Below are positions 23,657 to 34,928 of a stretch of DNA of 64,000 nucleotides, piece by piece (the stretch's first letter is position 1; every line of letters begins with the position of its first letter). The position numbers and the translations under genes were made by a program. The notes under the pieces were generated by a model, which was given only the letters and a program-made list of their open reading frames with translations, had not been told where the DNA came from and searched no databases. Origin of the DNA: Chaetorhynchus papuensis (Eukaryota > Chordata > Aves > Passeriformes > Rhipiduridae); assembly GCA_013396525.1 (NCBI GenBank), contig VWYX01001287.1, positions 124,001 through 188,000 on the forward strand, given 5' to 3'.

Positions 23657-24087
23657 TGGGTTTGGGCAAATTAAAGCAGCAAAAAGGGACTCTGAACACA
23701 AAGGATTTGTTTTTATTTTTGGTGCCCAACACAACTATTTTGAGTGGCAGATGGACAGAGCCCTGAATTTTGGTGCCTCCCTGCTGGGTCCAAATCCCTC
23801 TTCCCTGCCAGGATCTCCTAGAGTGGACAGTGAAAGCTCCAAACCTGCTAATTGCCTCCACCTATTTGTACCTCTATTCTACTGCTACTAATTGTTTTGC
23901 AACTGCCAAAGCTCTAATTTAATCTGTAAATGCCCCAAACTCCCTGTACTCCATCCCTCCAGCCCTACTGCAGGTGTTGCGCCAGCCAACCCACAGGGAA
24001 GGACACTGAAAATTATCCAAACAGCTTGATTATCTATTTTTTATTATTTTATTTTTAAACCTAAATATGAAGAGAGAGCTGATTTTT

Positions 24088-24240
24088 TAAATTTTATTTT
24101 GCTCTATTTTCTTTTGTTTTATTTTATTTTATTTTATTTTATTTTCTAATCCTCTGTTTTATTTTGCTCTATTTTATTTTACTCTATTTTTCTCCATTTT
24201 ATTTTCTTTTCGTCTATTTTATTTCTTTTCCCTCTATTTG
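24088..24240. repeat. ATTTT-type simple repeat
   Basis: The core is about six perfect ATTTT units near 24117-24147, flanked by interrupted TTTTATTTTGCTC variants. It lies in the possible long 3' UTR or downstream DNA of CLDN19. Confidence 0.85.
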
Positions 24241-24759
24241 ATGTTATGCCCATGCCCTGGTCTGGGTCCCTGGCTGTGCTGGAGATGAAGCAATGCTATT
24301 TTTTCCCCAGGGGAGAGATTTCTCCCTGTCTCCCTGGCATTAACTGCCTTTTTCTCTTTTAAATTGCAGTCCCTCTGTAAAACTGTGTCCTGCACCCCTC
24401 AGGGGAGAGCAGTGCTTGTAGGCTGGCATCAGCCATCAGGCACTGAACCCAGATTTTGGGGTTCCCCTTGAAAAACACCAACCAAAAGCCACTGCAGTGA
24501 GGATTGAAAAGGAACCTTGTGCTTTAAAACAAACAAACAGACAATAAAACCCCAAAATCAACTAAAAAGGCCTTTTTATATTTCAGTGTAAAGAATGTTT
24601 TTATTCTATTAATATGAATTCCATTAACTTTTCTATGGGATGCTTGGCCTCAGAAATGGGACAGGTGGGGATTTTTAAATGCTTTTTTTTTTTCTGTTTG
24701 TACTAAAAATTGTGACTTGGTGGTATTAAAATATTTTCAACCATGGGCATCTTTCTGGA

Positions 24760-27700
24760 ACTGTCTCTTTGATCTCCCCTCATTCCCCATCTGGACCAGT
24801 CCCTGCCAGTGACTCCAGTGCTGGGTCAGAGCCACTTCTGCAGTGTGGCAGGAGCTTCTCCCCCATCCTCAACAGTTCTTGCCCTCCTGGCTAAATATCT
24901 TGAGTCTTTTGCCACATGTTGCTCTCAGAGGTGGGGATGTGGCCTTACACATTTCTTAATTTAAGGTTAAACCCCTGGGAATCCAGTTTGGCCGCTACAC
25001 AAGTCTCTTCTCAAGGCTGAAATGCCACCAGCATCTTCCACTTACGGACCCTCATAGCTGAAGTCTCCTTACTTTCCCCCATTTCCCATGAATTCAGAGC
25101 TGACTTGTGCCTAGTAGGGTACTTTGCTAATTTAAACTGATTTTTGCTCCCCTGTGCAGGTTCATGACCCCTGCTGTGCACCTTTTTCTTCAGAGATCAT
25201 GTTTTCCATCCAGGTTTTTGCATGGCTGCTGTGTTGTCTTAGCATCCTCGTCCTGCTCCCTGTACCTCGTCCACAAATACATCCCATCCCACCTCAAACG
25301 CTGGGATTTGCTGTCCTTGGTGGTTGCCGTGACATCTCCAAGAGTCACCTGAAGTCTCCCTGGGGATGGACACCCAGGCTGGAAGCACATCAAAGAGGGG
25401 GTTTGCCTTTCTTCACAGCACAGGCAGGCTAAAACAGAGTTCCCCCCTCCAACACACATCTTTTGGTCATTAAACCAGTTTGATGAGCAGTATTGAGGTT
25501 TCTGGTCATACCTCTTGCTTTCAGCCAAACCCCTGGGAACTAATAGTCATTTTTAAATGGGCAGAAATGAGGGAAAAGGGAAAATGACCCCCACTGAAAG
25601 GCATGCAGAAGGGCTTTCCTCACACCTCTGAGAAATGGCTGTTGGAATTTGGTGGTGTTTTTAATAATTCTTATTCACTTTCCTGCCCCAACAGCATCTA
25701 CCGAGTCCTCTCTAGTTCTCTGAGATGATCCCATCAAAGAAAACATCTTTCTTTTTTTCCCTTCCAGCCACAGCAGGTTTTTTAGTACAGTATTTGCTAA
25801 AGTTCAAGGTTTGGGTCTTGTGAGCACTTTTTTAACTCATGGTTTTTGACAAACCTCATGGTACCCATGATCTGATTTTCACTGTCGTTAACCTGGGAAA
25901 GGAGCTTAATCATTTGACTACTGCTAGTTTTGCTCCTCTGCCTCCGTCTTTTCACCCCCAAAAAGGTTTCAGTTGGAGATTGACAATGCACATTAGTTTG
26001 ATATATCATAAACTGAGTGTTTAGATGAGCAGAAAATACAAATAAACCTATTTTAGAGGTGTTGCCAAGACCATGGAGGTACAGTTTTGTATCACTTGGG
26101 GTCACACAATATTTAATGTGTCACAGATGTCCAAGAACGATAAATTCCTGAGCTGTAAAGGTTGGAAAATGAAGGTTCACATACCCTTCTGAACTAATAA
26201 CTTTTGGCCCTAATGCACTGCTACATGCCAAAGCATTGGACCTGCCATGTGCCAGAATTCTGGGAAAATAGGATAACTCAAAGCCCCAGGAATCTCACAC
26301 ATCAGGCACCTGGGGGTCTCTGCGGGGCTGAAGCTCAAGGATTTGCCAAGATTGGTGCTCTGCCAAAATACCCACAGCAAAATGCTGCAGAGGATTATCT
26401 AGAGGGGAAAAAAAAACCCACAACAAAAACCAAACCCACCCTAAAAACCCAAGTGCACTTTAACAATGATTCACAAAGTGGAAATATGAATGTTTTCCAT
26501 GGGTCTGAGAGATGAGGGTGAGTGATGGCAGAGCCACGAGGCACAGCTGAGCCCAGGGATACTGAGAGGATGCTGTAACACAGATCCCATTTAATCCCCA
26601 AATAGTAGGGGATTAGGGAACAAACCTGAAGTTTTTCGGGCAGCTCCAGGTGCCAGACAGCTGGGGTGCTGCCACCCAGGGTCACAGGCACCTCCTTGGG
26701 GGTTGACCAGACAGGGTACCTGAGCCATCACCACTGCAGTGGTTTTCACTTGTTTACTGCTTAATGGGGAAAAAAGAAAGGTCTTAATTACCAGCCAAAG
26801 AGGTTTATTATCACCCTGGCATTCCAGCTTCTTTCTTTGGCCCCTTCCAACCCTCTGACTCTTATTCCACTCCTGGATCTTAGGCCACTCCAGTGCCTTA
26901 GGCCACTCATTCTTAGGCAGTAATTGAAAGGTCTAATTAAAAAACAGGGGATATTTGTCCAGGACACAGAGTCCCCCACCTGGGGAGAGTTCCCAGCAGG
27001 TTTCCACCGGTTTCCCCATGTGACATTTTTGGGGAGGCTTCATTCCCAGCCTATGACTGCTCTAACTGCAGGGATGCCCATCATGTCTCAGAGCACAAAG
27101 CCCAGCTGACGTACCTTGGACAAACCTTAAATAGCCCAGTGCAGGCTCCAGCCGGTGCTGTGTATCCCTGACTCCCATTAGATGAGTCAGGATCCAATCC
27201 CATCAGCACTTAAAAGCCTTCCAGACCTACATCCCCATCCCAAATCATCAGCAACAAAGAGATTCTGTCATCATCCCACTGCAACAAGGATGAGCCTGCG
27301 GTGAAGGTAATGCTCCCCCATGAACCCCTTTTATTATCAACAAAGAGCTGATTTTTTTCCCAGCATTAAGAATTTCTTTCTCTTCCTTTTTTTTTTCTTG
27401 CTCGTATAACTGAAGTGGCTGAACAGATTTTCTTCAAAGGCTCCAAAACAGCTGGGGTCTAGCAGAAACAAATAAGATTCTGGAGAGTTAGCTCAGAAAG
27501 GGAGCCTGGGGAATTTTAAAAAGTATTGTAAATTGGGGTTTAAGAGACTGCCCACTTGGAGTGAAGCTCATGGAAGTGCTCAGAGATGATGGGAGAGTGA
27601 TGCCTCTACTCCCAGTGACATCCCAAGAGGGGATGTGGGGGGGAATATGGGGCACATTGGGTGTGGGGACCACGACCCTCCTTCCCACCTCTGCCCCACA

Positions 27701-28680
27701 GGGACCCTGTGCCATGCCAGGGTGGGCAGCCTCTGGCTGGAGGTACCAAACCTGGTGATGATGAAGAGTTACCATCTCACGGTAATTAACTCATGTAGCT
27801 TAGAAACTCATGTGGTTTTGCTAATTAACACATTTGTATGGAGCCCTGTCCAAAGGTCTGTTGCAGTGGTTGCAACTTCAGGCAGTAAAATATTTGGCAT
27901 TTTGGGTTGCAAAACACGACAAAGTGGGATTCCTGCCCAGGGTTTGCAGACACCATGTCCCCTGCTCATACCTTGGGCACAGCTTCCCTCTCTGCAGTGT
28001 CCCTTCATCTAGGGATGGAAAACATCCATCTAGGATGGAAAACAAATGGTCCCATCCCTTCTGCTCTGTGGAAAGCCTTGGCAGCTCCTCAGGGCACCTA
28101 CATGATGCTCCAGCAGCCTTTGTCCCCCTTGGAATGGGAGATACACCTTTGGGCTTGTGCTTAAGATTAGGACACCTCCACGGGACACTTGCTTGTGCTC
28201 CAACCTGGACGTTCAACACCTCATAGCTTTTCTTGGAGTAAAAAACAAAAGCAAGAAAAGGCAGAGGATGTACCCACCAAGTCATATGGCAGGGATGGAG
28301 GTCTCTAGAGGTTCTCTGGAGACATGTGCTTAGGTCACAAGTTTTTGTAGCAGCAGTTATTTGACAGTGGTTTCCAGCAGCTCTTGATTCCCAAAGGGCA
28401 AGTACTGACAGTTGGCAGCTTCTATTTGGAAGAGAGGGAACCAGTGTGGGAATGTCTCCACTACAGAATTACTGTGTGTCTAAAAACTCTCTTTACATGC
28501 AAACCTGGTGGCCTAACCTTAGCTGAGGATATCAGAGCATTTTGACAGCAGTGAACACCGTGAGACAGGACCCAGATGACTCCTAGGGATCCAGAGGATG
28601 CCTGGCCTTTGTGGCACTTTGTCCTTGGAAGACTGGGTGTCTGGAAGTAGCCAGAGCAGAGCTGGTGAACATCTCTGTGC
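24760..28680. other. CLDN19-claudin-16 spacer
   Basis: No coding exon is supported in this 3.9-kb spacer. It holds AT-rich stretches with TAATTA-type motifs (about 27780-27835), which could be regulatory. The sequence CCCTTGCAG at 28682-28690 is a plausible 3' splice site, so an upstream non-coding first exon of the claudin-16-type gene may lie here. Confidence 0.4.
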
Positions 28681-28697
28681 CCCTTGCAGGTCACCCC

Positions 28698-31382
28698 ATG
28701 AGTGCAGCCCTGCAGGTGACAGCATTTGGGCTTGCTCTTCTCTCAACACTCTTCCTACTCCTGGCCACGTGCACGGACTGCTGGATGGTCAATGCTGATG
28801 ACAGCTTGGAGGTGAGCAGAGCAATCACATGGAAGGTGAGCAGAGCGGCCACCTTTAAGGTGAGCAGAGCAATCATCATCCTCAAGGTGAGGAGCTGAGA
28901 GCAAGGTGGGTGCCTTGCCATCCATGAGGTTGCACCATGTCTCCACAGGCTTGGAAAAGGGACATGGTGGGACAAACCCACTGCTTTTTGAGTTGAAGGA
29001 TTAGAGGATTATGGAGATAGAGAGATGGAGTAGGAGAAAACAGAGAGCAGGTATGGTCAGGGAGTCACTGGGACATGTCCAGGTGTACTGGCGGGAGCCT
29101 GAAATCTGCCCTGCTGGGCTGGGAGATCCATGGGAAGCAGGGGGAAGGGTCTGGTGTATTTTGCATGAGTGCCTTTCTCCTGCTTCCAGGTAAGTCACAA
29201 ATGCCGGGGCCTTTGGAGGGAGTGTGTCACCAACATGCAGGACGGGGTCAGGACCTGCGACCAATATGACTCCATTCTGGCTGACCACCCAGGTGAGCTG
29301 ACCTAGCCTGGGAGCATTTGTTAAGTTCACAGCTCGGAGTCTTCTTGAAAGGGAAGAGGGAAAGTGATTTTCATTGCACCAAGCTGCCCTTTGTCAGTCA
29401 GTCACACCGGCCTAAGGCTGCTCTTGGTCTCCTGCCCCAATAGCCTGGCCTGGGCAGCAACTCAGGGTTCAGTCAGACCTGCCATGGGGTCATCAGGCAG
29501 GAAAGAGGCCCTGAAGCTGTGCCACCTCACAACAAACGTGTTCTGGCACGTAGAACCCAGGATTTGCAACCCACCATGCTGCAGGCAGAGCAAGGACCAT
29601 TCCCACTGGCCAAGAACTCATGCCCACAGCTCAAGGACAGTCACATCAGGGTAGGGACATTTCTTCTGGCCCACACAGGGCACATCAAGCCCTGCAGAGA
29701 GAACCCTTGTGTTGGGCCATGACATGGAACAACACAGATTCAGGCAGTGGAGAAGGAAAGTTGTCGGTATGGACTAAGGGAGGCTGCCACCTTGCTCTGG
29801 GGAGGAGGGACCTTTGCAGGGCACAGTCCCATCACAGCTGGTGATGTGATCCGTGCCAGCTCTTGTTTTTCACTGCTATATTGACATTTGCTGTTCAAAA
29901 CACCCGCTACACAACTTGGAGGAAGAAACAGTGTGGACAGCAGTGTCTTCTGCTCAAGAATGTCTTGAGCAGGTGACCACATACCAGATGCTGATAGGTG
30001 TACCTTGCGTTGTTTTGTTTCTTGAGCTGGTCTAATCATGGGTTTAAGTCCTTATTAAGTTTCTGATGAGCTTGTTGAGCACCTTCCTTGGCCCATGGCA
30101 AGGTTGGTGGGTTCCAGTGTGATGGCCACTGGTGAGCTGGGTGACTCTAATAGGGGCATGGGCAGAAATCTGGAGTGGAAAGACCTGTTCCTTTGACTAT
30201 TCCTCATTCCCATTTCTGGTTGTTTTTAACTTCCCTGCCCAGTGAAGATTGTGGTGACACGGACCCTGATGATCACGGCAGATCTCCTGGCTGGCCTGGC
30301 TTTGGCTACACTGGTCCTTGGGCTTGACTGCATCACGTTCCTCAAGGAAGATCCTTGTGTCAAACTGAAGATGTGCTATGGAGCTGGAGTCATACTCGGC
30401 GCTGGGAGTGCGTGGCTGGGAGAGCTTGGGAGCAGACAGACCTCATGTCGCCAGGGAGCTGGGGAGCATGCTGGGAGCTAGCGGCACCCCCTCAGCAGGG
30501 CTTGGGGAGCATGGGGGGTTATATGGTTCTTTTTAACAAGCCCCATTCCTCCTAGGCATCCTGGGGCTCATAGGCTCCGTGTGGTATGCAGTGGACGTCT
30601 ACCTGGAGAGGGCCATGCTGGTGTCATACAATATATTCCTGGGAGTCCACTACGACTTTGGGTGGTCATGCTGGCTGGGGATGGCTGGCTCCACTGGCTG
30701 CTTTGTGGCATCTGTCCTGCTGACCTGCTGCCTCTATGCCTGCACAGGTCAGTCTGTCTCATTCCACCCCATCCTGTCTCAAGTAGCTTTTTGCCCTGCG
30801 GGAATATGGGGTGAAGGACCAGCTCGGGGGGTACAGGGGCTTCTTGCAGGGTCCAGCCTAACCAAGGGGAACCCCTTTGTGCCTAGCCTGTGCCCCTTGG
30901 CTGGGGAGGCTACACAAGGCAGAACAGGGCTAAGTGAGGAGCCCCATAAACCCTGTAAGGGCATGGAGAGGGTGCAGGGGTCTACCCACATCTGTGGGCC
31001 TCCAGGTCCTGGTGAAGGCGTGCTGATATTTACTCAAAGCAGTAGCTGCGCTGGAACTGAATCCCTGACATCAGCCAAAGCCTGAGCCAGTGGCTGCAGG
31101 GATGTGCTGGTTGAAATCCAGCCCCATCACCCCAGACGTCATCTCCAATCCTTAGGCTTGGACCCGTGGGGTGTAAGTTAACCCTGCTGGCTGTCTGGGT
31201 TCACTTCTCCTGCCGTGTCCCCGTGCTGTGGCAGCCCCAAGTCACCCTGCAACTGCCAGCCATGACACAACCCCAACTCTTTCCTGGCAGCCCCCAGCAG
31301 CTGCTGTCAACCCCAGAGGCATCCTCAGACCCAGGGCCGAACAGCAATCAGCAAGATGTACGCCATGGATTCCCGTGTGTGA
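28698..31382 (+). CDS. CLDN16: Claudin-16-type tight-junction protein
   Basis: In mammals claudin-16 (paracellin-1) is needed with claudin-19 for paracellular Mg/Ca reabsorption. Five coding exons: 28698-28811, 29190-29292, 30243-30407, 30556-30747 and 31291-31382. All phases fit and give 221 residues. Diagnostic claudin-16 blocks are TDCWMVNADDSLE, KCRGLW, RTCDQYDSILADHP, GSVWYAVDVYLER, FGWSCWLGMAGS and the tail KMYAMDSRV, a PDZ-type end like the human KMYAVDTRV. The claudin signature residues are W29, G45-L46-W47, C50 and C61; there are four hydrophobic segments. Its exon 3 has the same length and phases as CLDN19 exon 2. Exon 1 is followed by four in-frame donors, and exon 2 starts with GTAAGT; both are listed as findings. 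It could be the CLDN16 orthologue moved here or an old paralogue; I cannot decide without a tree. Confidence 0.88.
28812..28892 (+). repeat. Tandem 5'-splice-site repeat after claudin-16-type exon 1
   Basis: Three tandem units of 24, 24 and 27 bases each start GTGAGCAGAGC, and a partial fourth starts GTGAGGAG. Donor-type GT dinucleotides fall at 28812, 28836, 28860 and 28887, each preceded by GAG or AAG. Confidence 0.9.
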
Positions 31383-31445
31383 TGGCCAGCGTCACCTCCT
31401 GCACCCAGCCCCAATATGGGACACTCTCACTGCCAGTCTGACCCC

Positions 31446-31451
31446 ATTAAA
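31446..31451 (+). terminator. Claudin-16-type poly(A) signal ATTAAA
   Basis: The common variant signal ATTAAA lies 63 bases after the stop codon. This would give a very short 3' UTR. Confidence 0.5.
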
Positions 31452-31479
31452 GCACTAGCACCTGCACTGAAACATTTCT

Positions 31480-32530
31480 GCAGCTGCTTCCAAGCTGTGA
31501 TGCAGCCAGATGGCTGCTAAAAGTGAGGGTACTGCAGCAGTCAGCCAAGGAAGGGTATTTTTCCCACTTCCAGCCAGGTTTCATGAAAATAAATTCCGGA
31601 AAAGTGTTGCTTTAAGAAAAGATGCCCCTGTTCCCCAGGGACACCCAGGAAAGCTGTCAGACACTGAGGGCAGAGTAGCTCCTCTGACATTGCTCAGTCC
31701 ATGCTTTGGAGGAATTCAGTGGAAGTCTTTTCTGCGCAGAGCAGCACTGACTCCATGTGGCTGGTATCCTGGTTCCTCCCACACCAGTTCCACTGGAAAC
31801 CTTCCCTGGGCTTGGACACAGGGCAGCACAAGGTTTATGCTCAAAAACTGGGTAAAACCAGGAGTCTGGATCACTGTTATCAATGTTTTCATGGGGGATC
31901 ATCAAGCAACACCAAAGCCATACACACCAGACACAAGGAGGTGAGTCAGTTTGAAGCCTGCAGACTGGGGTTTTTAAGTTCACACAAAACAGGAATTCTG
32001 TTTTCCAAGTGAATTATCTTTCTACACTTGTAAACCATTATGAAAACAAACCAGAGCCTGAACCACCACCAACTCAATCCTCACCACCCTCAATTACTGA
32101 ATGCTGGTTTTGGCCTCATTCCCTTACTTCCCACCCCAAGCTCAGCATACAGACACAGAGCAAAGCCTGGAGCCTGGGACTGTTGGGACACTGGAGCCTA
32201 CAGGAAAATGATTAAGAGCACAGAGCTCACTAGATATGTAGAAAGGTCCCAAAAGCTGCCATTGGACAGCCACCCCCTCCTGCAGGTGCTCTGCAGTGGT
32301 TCTAATGGGTGCTGTCACAGCATGGCACAGCTGGGCTGAGACAAGGGTAAGCCCCATGCTGAGGGAGCAGCCCCCACTCACCAGATTCTCACCACGGCAT
32401 TGGGGTGCAGCCAGAGCCAGTTTTGGCATAAGGCACAGCTCTCGCTCCGTGCTTCTGCACCCATGGGGGAACAGCTGTCTCTGCAGTGCACTCATGAACA
32501 ACAGTGCTACAGCACGGCCCCAATGACAAG
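31480..32530. other. Claudin-16/YBX1 convergent spacer
   Basis: I see no coding exon. The two neighbours converge on this stretch. A CR1 tail follows immediately to the right. Confidence 0.4.
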
Positions 32531-32532
32531 TT

Positions 32533-32695
32533 TGGAATTTTTTGGAATATAGAACCAAAGTGTTCAAGGCCAGCTTGGACCAGGCTTGGAGCAACCTGGT
32601 CAAGTGGAAGGTGTTCCTGTCCCACTGGCAGGGAATAGGATGAGGATAGCTTTAAGGTTCCTCCACCCCAAAACAATGAACAATGTGGGATTCCA
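32533..32695 (+). mobile_element. CR1 LINE 3' fragment between CLDN16-type gene and YBX1
   Basis: Recognisable CR1 words are AGTGTTCAAGGCCAGCTTGG, TGGAGCAACCTGGTC, AGTGGAAGGTGT and CCCTGGCA-like GGCAGGGAATAGGATGA. It is diverged. Confidence 0.8.
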
Positions 32696-33044
32696 CCATT
32701 TGGGGGGGGGTGTGGGGGCGTGTCTCCCTTTTCTTAAGCACCCTCACACCACCTCAAGTTCTGCAAGTGCTGTATTCCAGCAAGGACACAGCCAAGCTGC
32801 TCCAGCAAACAGCTCTTGGAAACACTGCGCTAGCAACTAGGCACTCCCATCCCTCTGTGCCCACCCCTCCTTCTCCAGCGTGACTCACCTGCATCTTCAT
32901 TGGTATTTCTACTTTCATTTTCCTGTTTTACCCCACCAGTCTGTATGCCTAAAGAGTAAAGCACTCATTTTTTTTCCCAAATCTTTTATGAATATTTAAC
33001 TTAAAACCCTTTCACACCAAAGTGGGTTTAAAACACTCAAGCAC

Positions 33045-33426
33045 GCATGGTAACTCTTTAAGACCTTTATTAACAGATGCTTGCAGTTTGACTTGAAAAA
33101 ATCAGGCGTATATTTCATACAAATTAAAAATGAGGTTCTTAAAAATCTCAACTTGACCAGATATGAAACAATTTACAAACTTTTAAAGGTATATTGAGAA
33201 AAAACAGGCTTTTAAAAAACGTGTTTATCATTTCCAAAAAGAGAATTCTTTAGGTAAAAATAATAAAAACCCCATGCTGCATAGATAATGCAGATAGTTC
33301 TAGTAATCTGGTCAACAGCAAAAAGCAAGCACTTAAGGTCTTCAGTTCCAATTCTTTTGTTCATTTCTTATTGCTGGAATTTCATTTTCTTCTTCATTTC
33401 TTAAAGTCTTTTCTTTGATGACTAAA
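33045..33426 (-). other. YBX1: YBX1 last exon, entirely 3' UTR
   Basis: Exon 7 runs past the stop codon to a donor at 34897 (GTGCGTG). The next acceptor is CTTTTTCAG, with the exon edge at 33426. The exon begins TTTAGTCATC and contains AAATTCCAGCAATAAGAAAT and CTGCATTATCTATGCAGCAT, as does the human 3' UTR. Conservation this strong in a UTR suggests a role in mRNA control; YB-1 is known to bind its own 3' UTR. Confidence 0.85.
33066..33071 (-). terminator. YBX1 poly(A) signal AATAAA
   Basis: TTTATT on plus is AATAAA on minus. It sits at the end of a 3'-UTR exon (33426 to about 33045) that closely resembles the human YBX1 3' UTR as I remember it. Confidence 0.85.
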
Positions 33427-34928
33427 CTGAAAAAGAGAAAAAAAAAGGCTCATAAGACAAGTGACAAAGGGTTACAGGGGTGCTTTGTGTATCAAGACTC
33501 ACCTGCAACTCAAAAATTCACCCTAAGCTGCCTGTCACATGCTTATAGGACAACCCTTACCAGCTACTGCTCCTTTTCAGACCCCTCCTCCCCCCCCCCC
33601 GCCAACAACCACACCTACCACCTTCCCACAGGACCAATGCCAAGGACACCAGAGAGAGCAGTCAGTCAACTTAAACCCAAAGGGATCCCTCCGGTCGTGG
33701 GGAGGGCTGCTTCCACCAGGCTCTGCCAACATTCAGCCACTGCCCAGAGCACAGAAACTAAACCTGATATTCTCCAGTGCTCCCAGACAGCAAGAGGAAC
33801 CAAGGTGCCATTGTGGTATCCTTTTGAAGCCCACGATCTAAGAATTCATCCAGGAGGTGTTGACCACCAAGATGAATACCAGGATACGACAAATGTTCAC
33901 AACAAGTGCACAGAGATCGCTGCAGCAAAGCCTGGACAGGGACTGAATGATCCATCTGCAAGTGGAACATGAAGCACCTGAGGCCGTGCAAAGCCAAGTT
34001 TCCAAGCTCCCACAGTTGGGAGAGCCTGCAGCTGCTGCCAACACCAAGCCATTCTCCCAGCCCAACTCCTGTGGCCCCTGTCCATCCCATCAATGTGACC
34101 ACTCAGTCTGCTCCCACTACAGCCTGAATTCCTCTTCCACTTTCCTGTCCTCCAGGAGCAAGTGACAAACGGAATGGGATACACACACAGAAATGCAGAA
34201 CAAGTAGAGTCCTGGCAATGAAAATATTCCCAAATTAGCAGAACTGTCCCCCAGGAGTCAGCACCAAACAAGCCCCAATCACAGTCAGGTTCCCTTGCAA
34301 CTAACCCAGCCTTTGACCCCTGCCCTGCACACAACCCTCCTGAGCCCAAGCCTCAGCACTGCAACCACAGCTCCCACACGCTCTGACAAAAGCACCGTTT
34401 CTACCAGTTTTTCCAGCATTTTGATTAGATAAAAAGCTGCTCCTGAGACACTCCTGCTAATTCCTCATCAACTTTGTAGAAATGGATGCCAAGGTCTCAA
34501 TGCCATCCACCTCCCTGAAGGGACTCAGCTCAGGCACTGATGGAGTTTGGTAAATCCCAGCATATGCTTCTCCTGACTACTCTGAAGTCTTTACACTTGC
34601 ACTGCTTGAATTTCTAGGTGAGCAGAGACTGCTGTAAGCCTGAACTACTGAACACAGCCAAGATTTAAAGTGTAACAGTATTCCATCAATAACAATTAAA
34701 GCTTGTAACGAAGTCCTCCCAAGTAGTCGGCATTGACACAACAAAGCCTCACAGTTCAGTTCTGCAGGCACACTCATAGATCAGTTACAGCACGCATGAT
34801 CAAGAAGTGTCCAAACCTTTTAAGGCACAAATTAAAAGAAAGCATCAGTAGAAAAAGTCAGTCAGCAAACGGCATCCCCAGGCCCCTGGTCACGCACCCG
34901 GATGATGGTAGAGATGTTAAGCCGGTAT

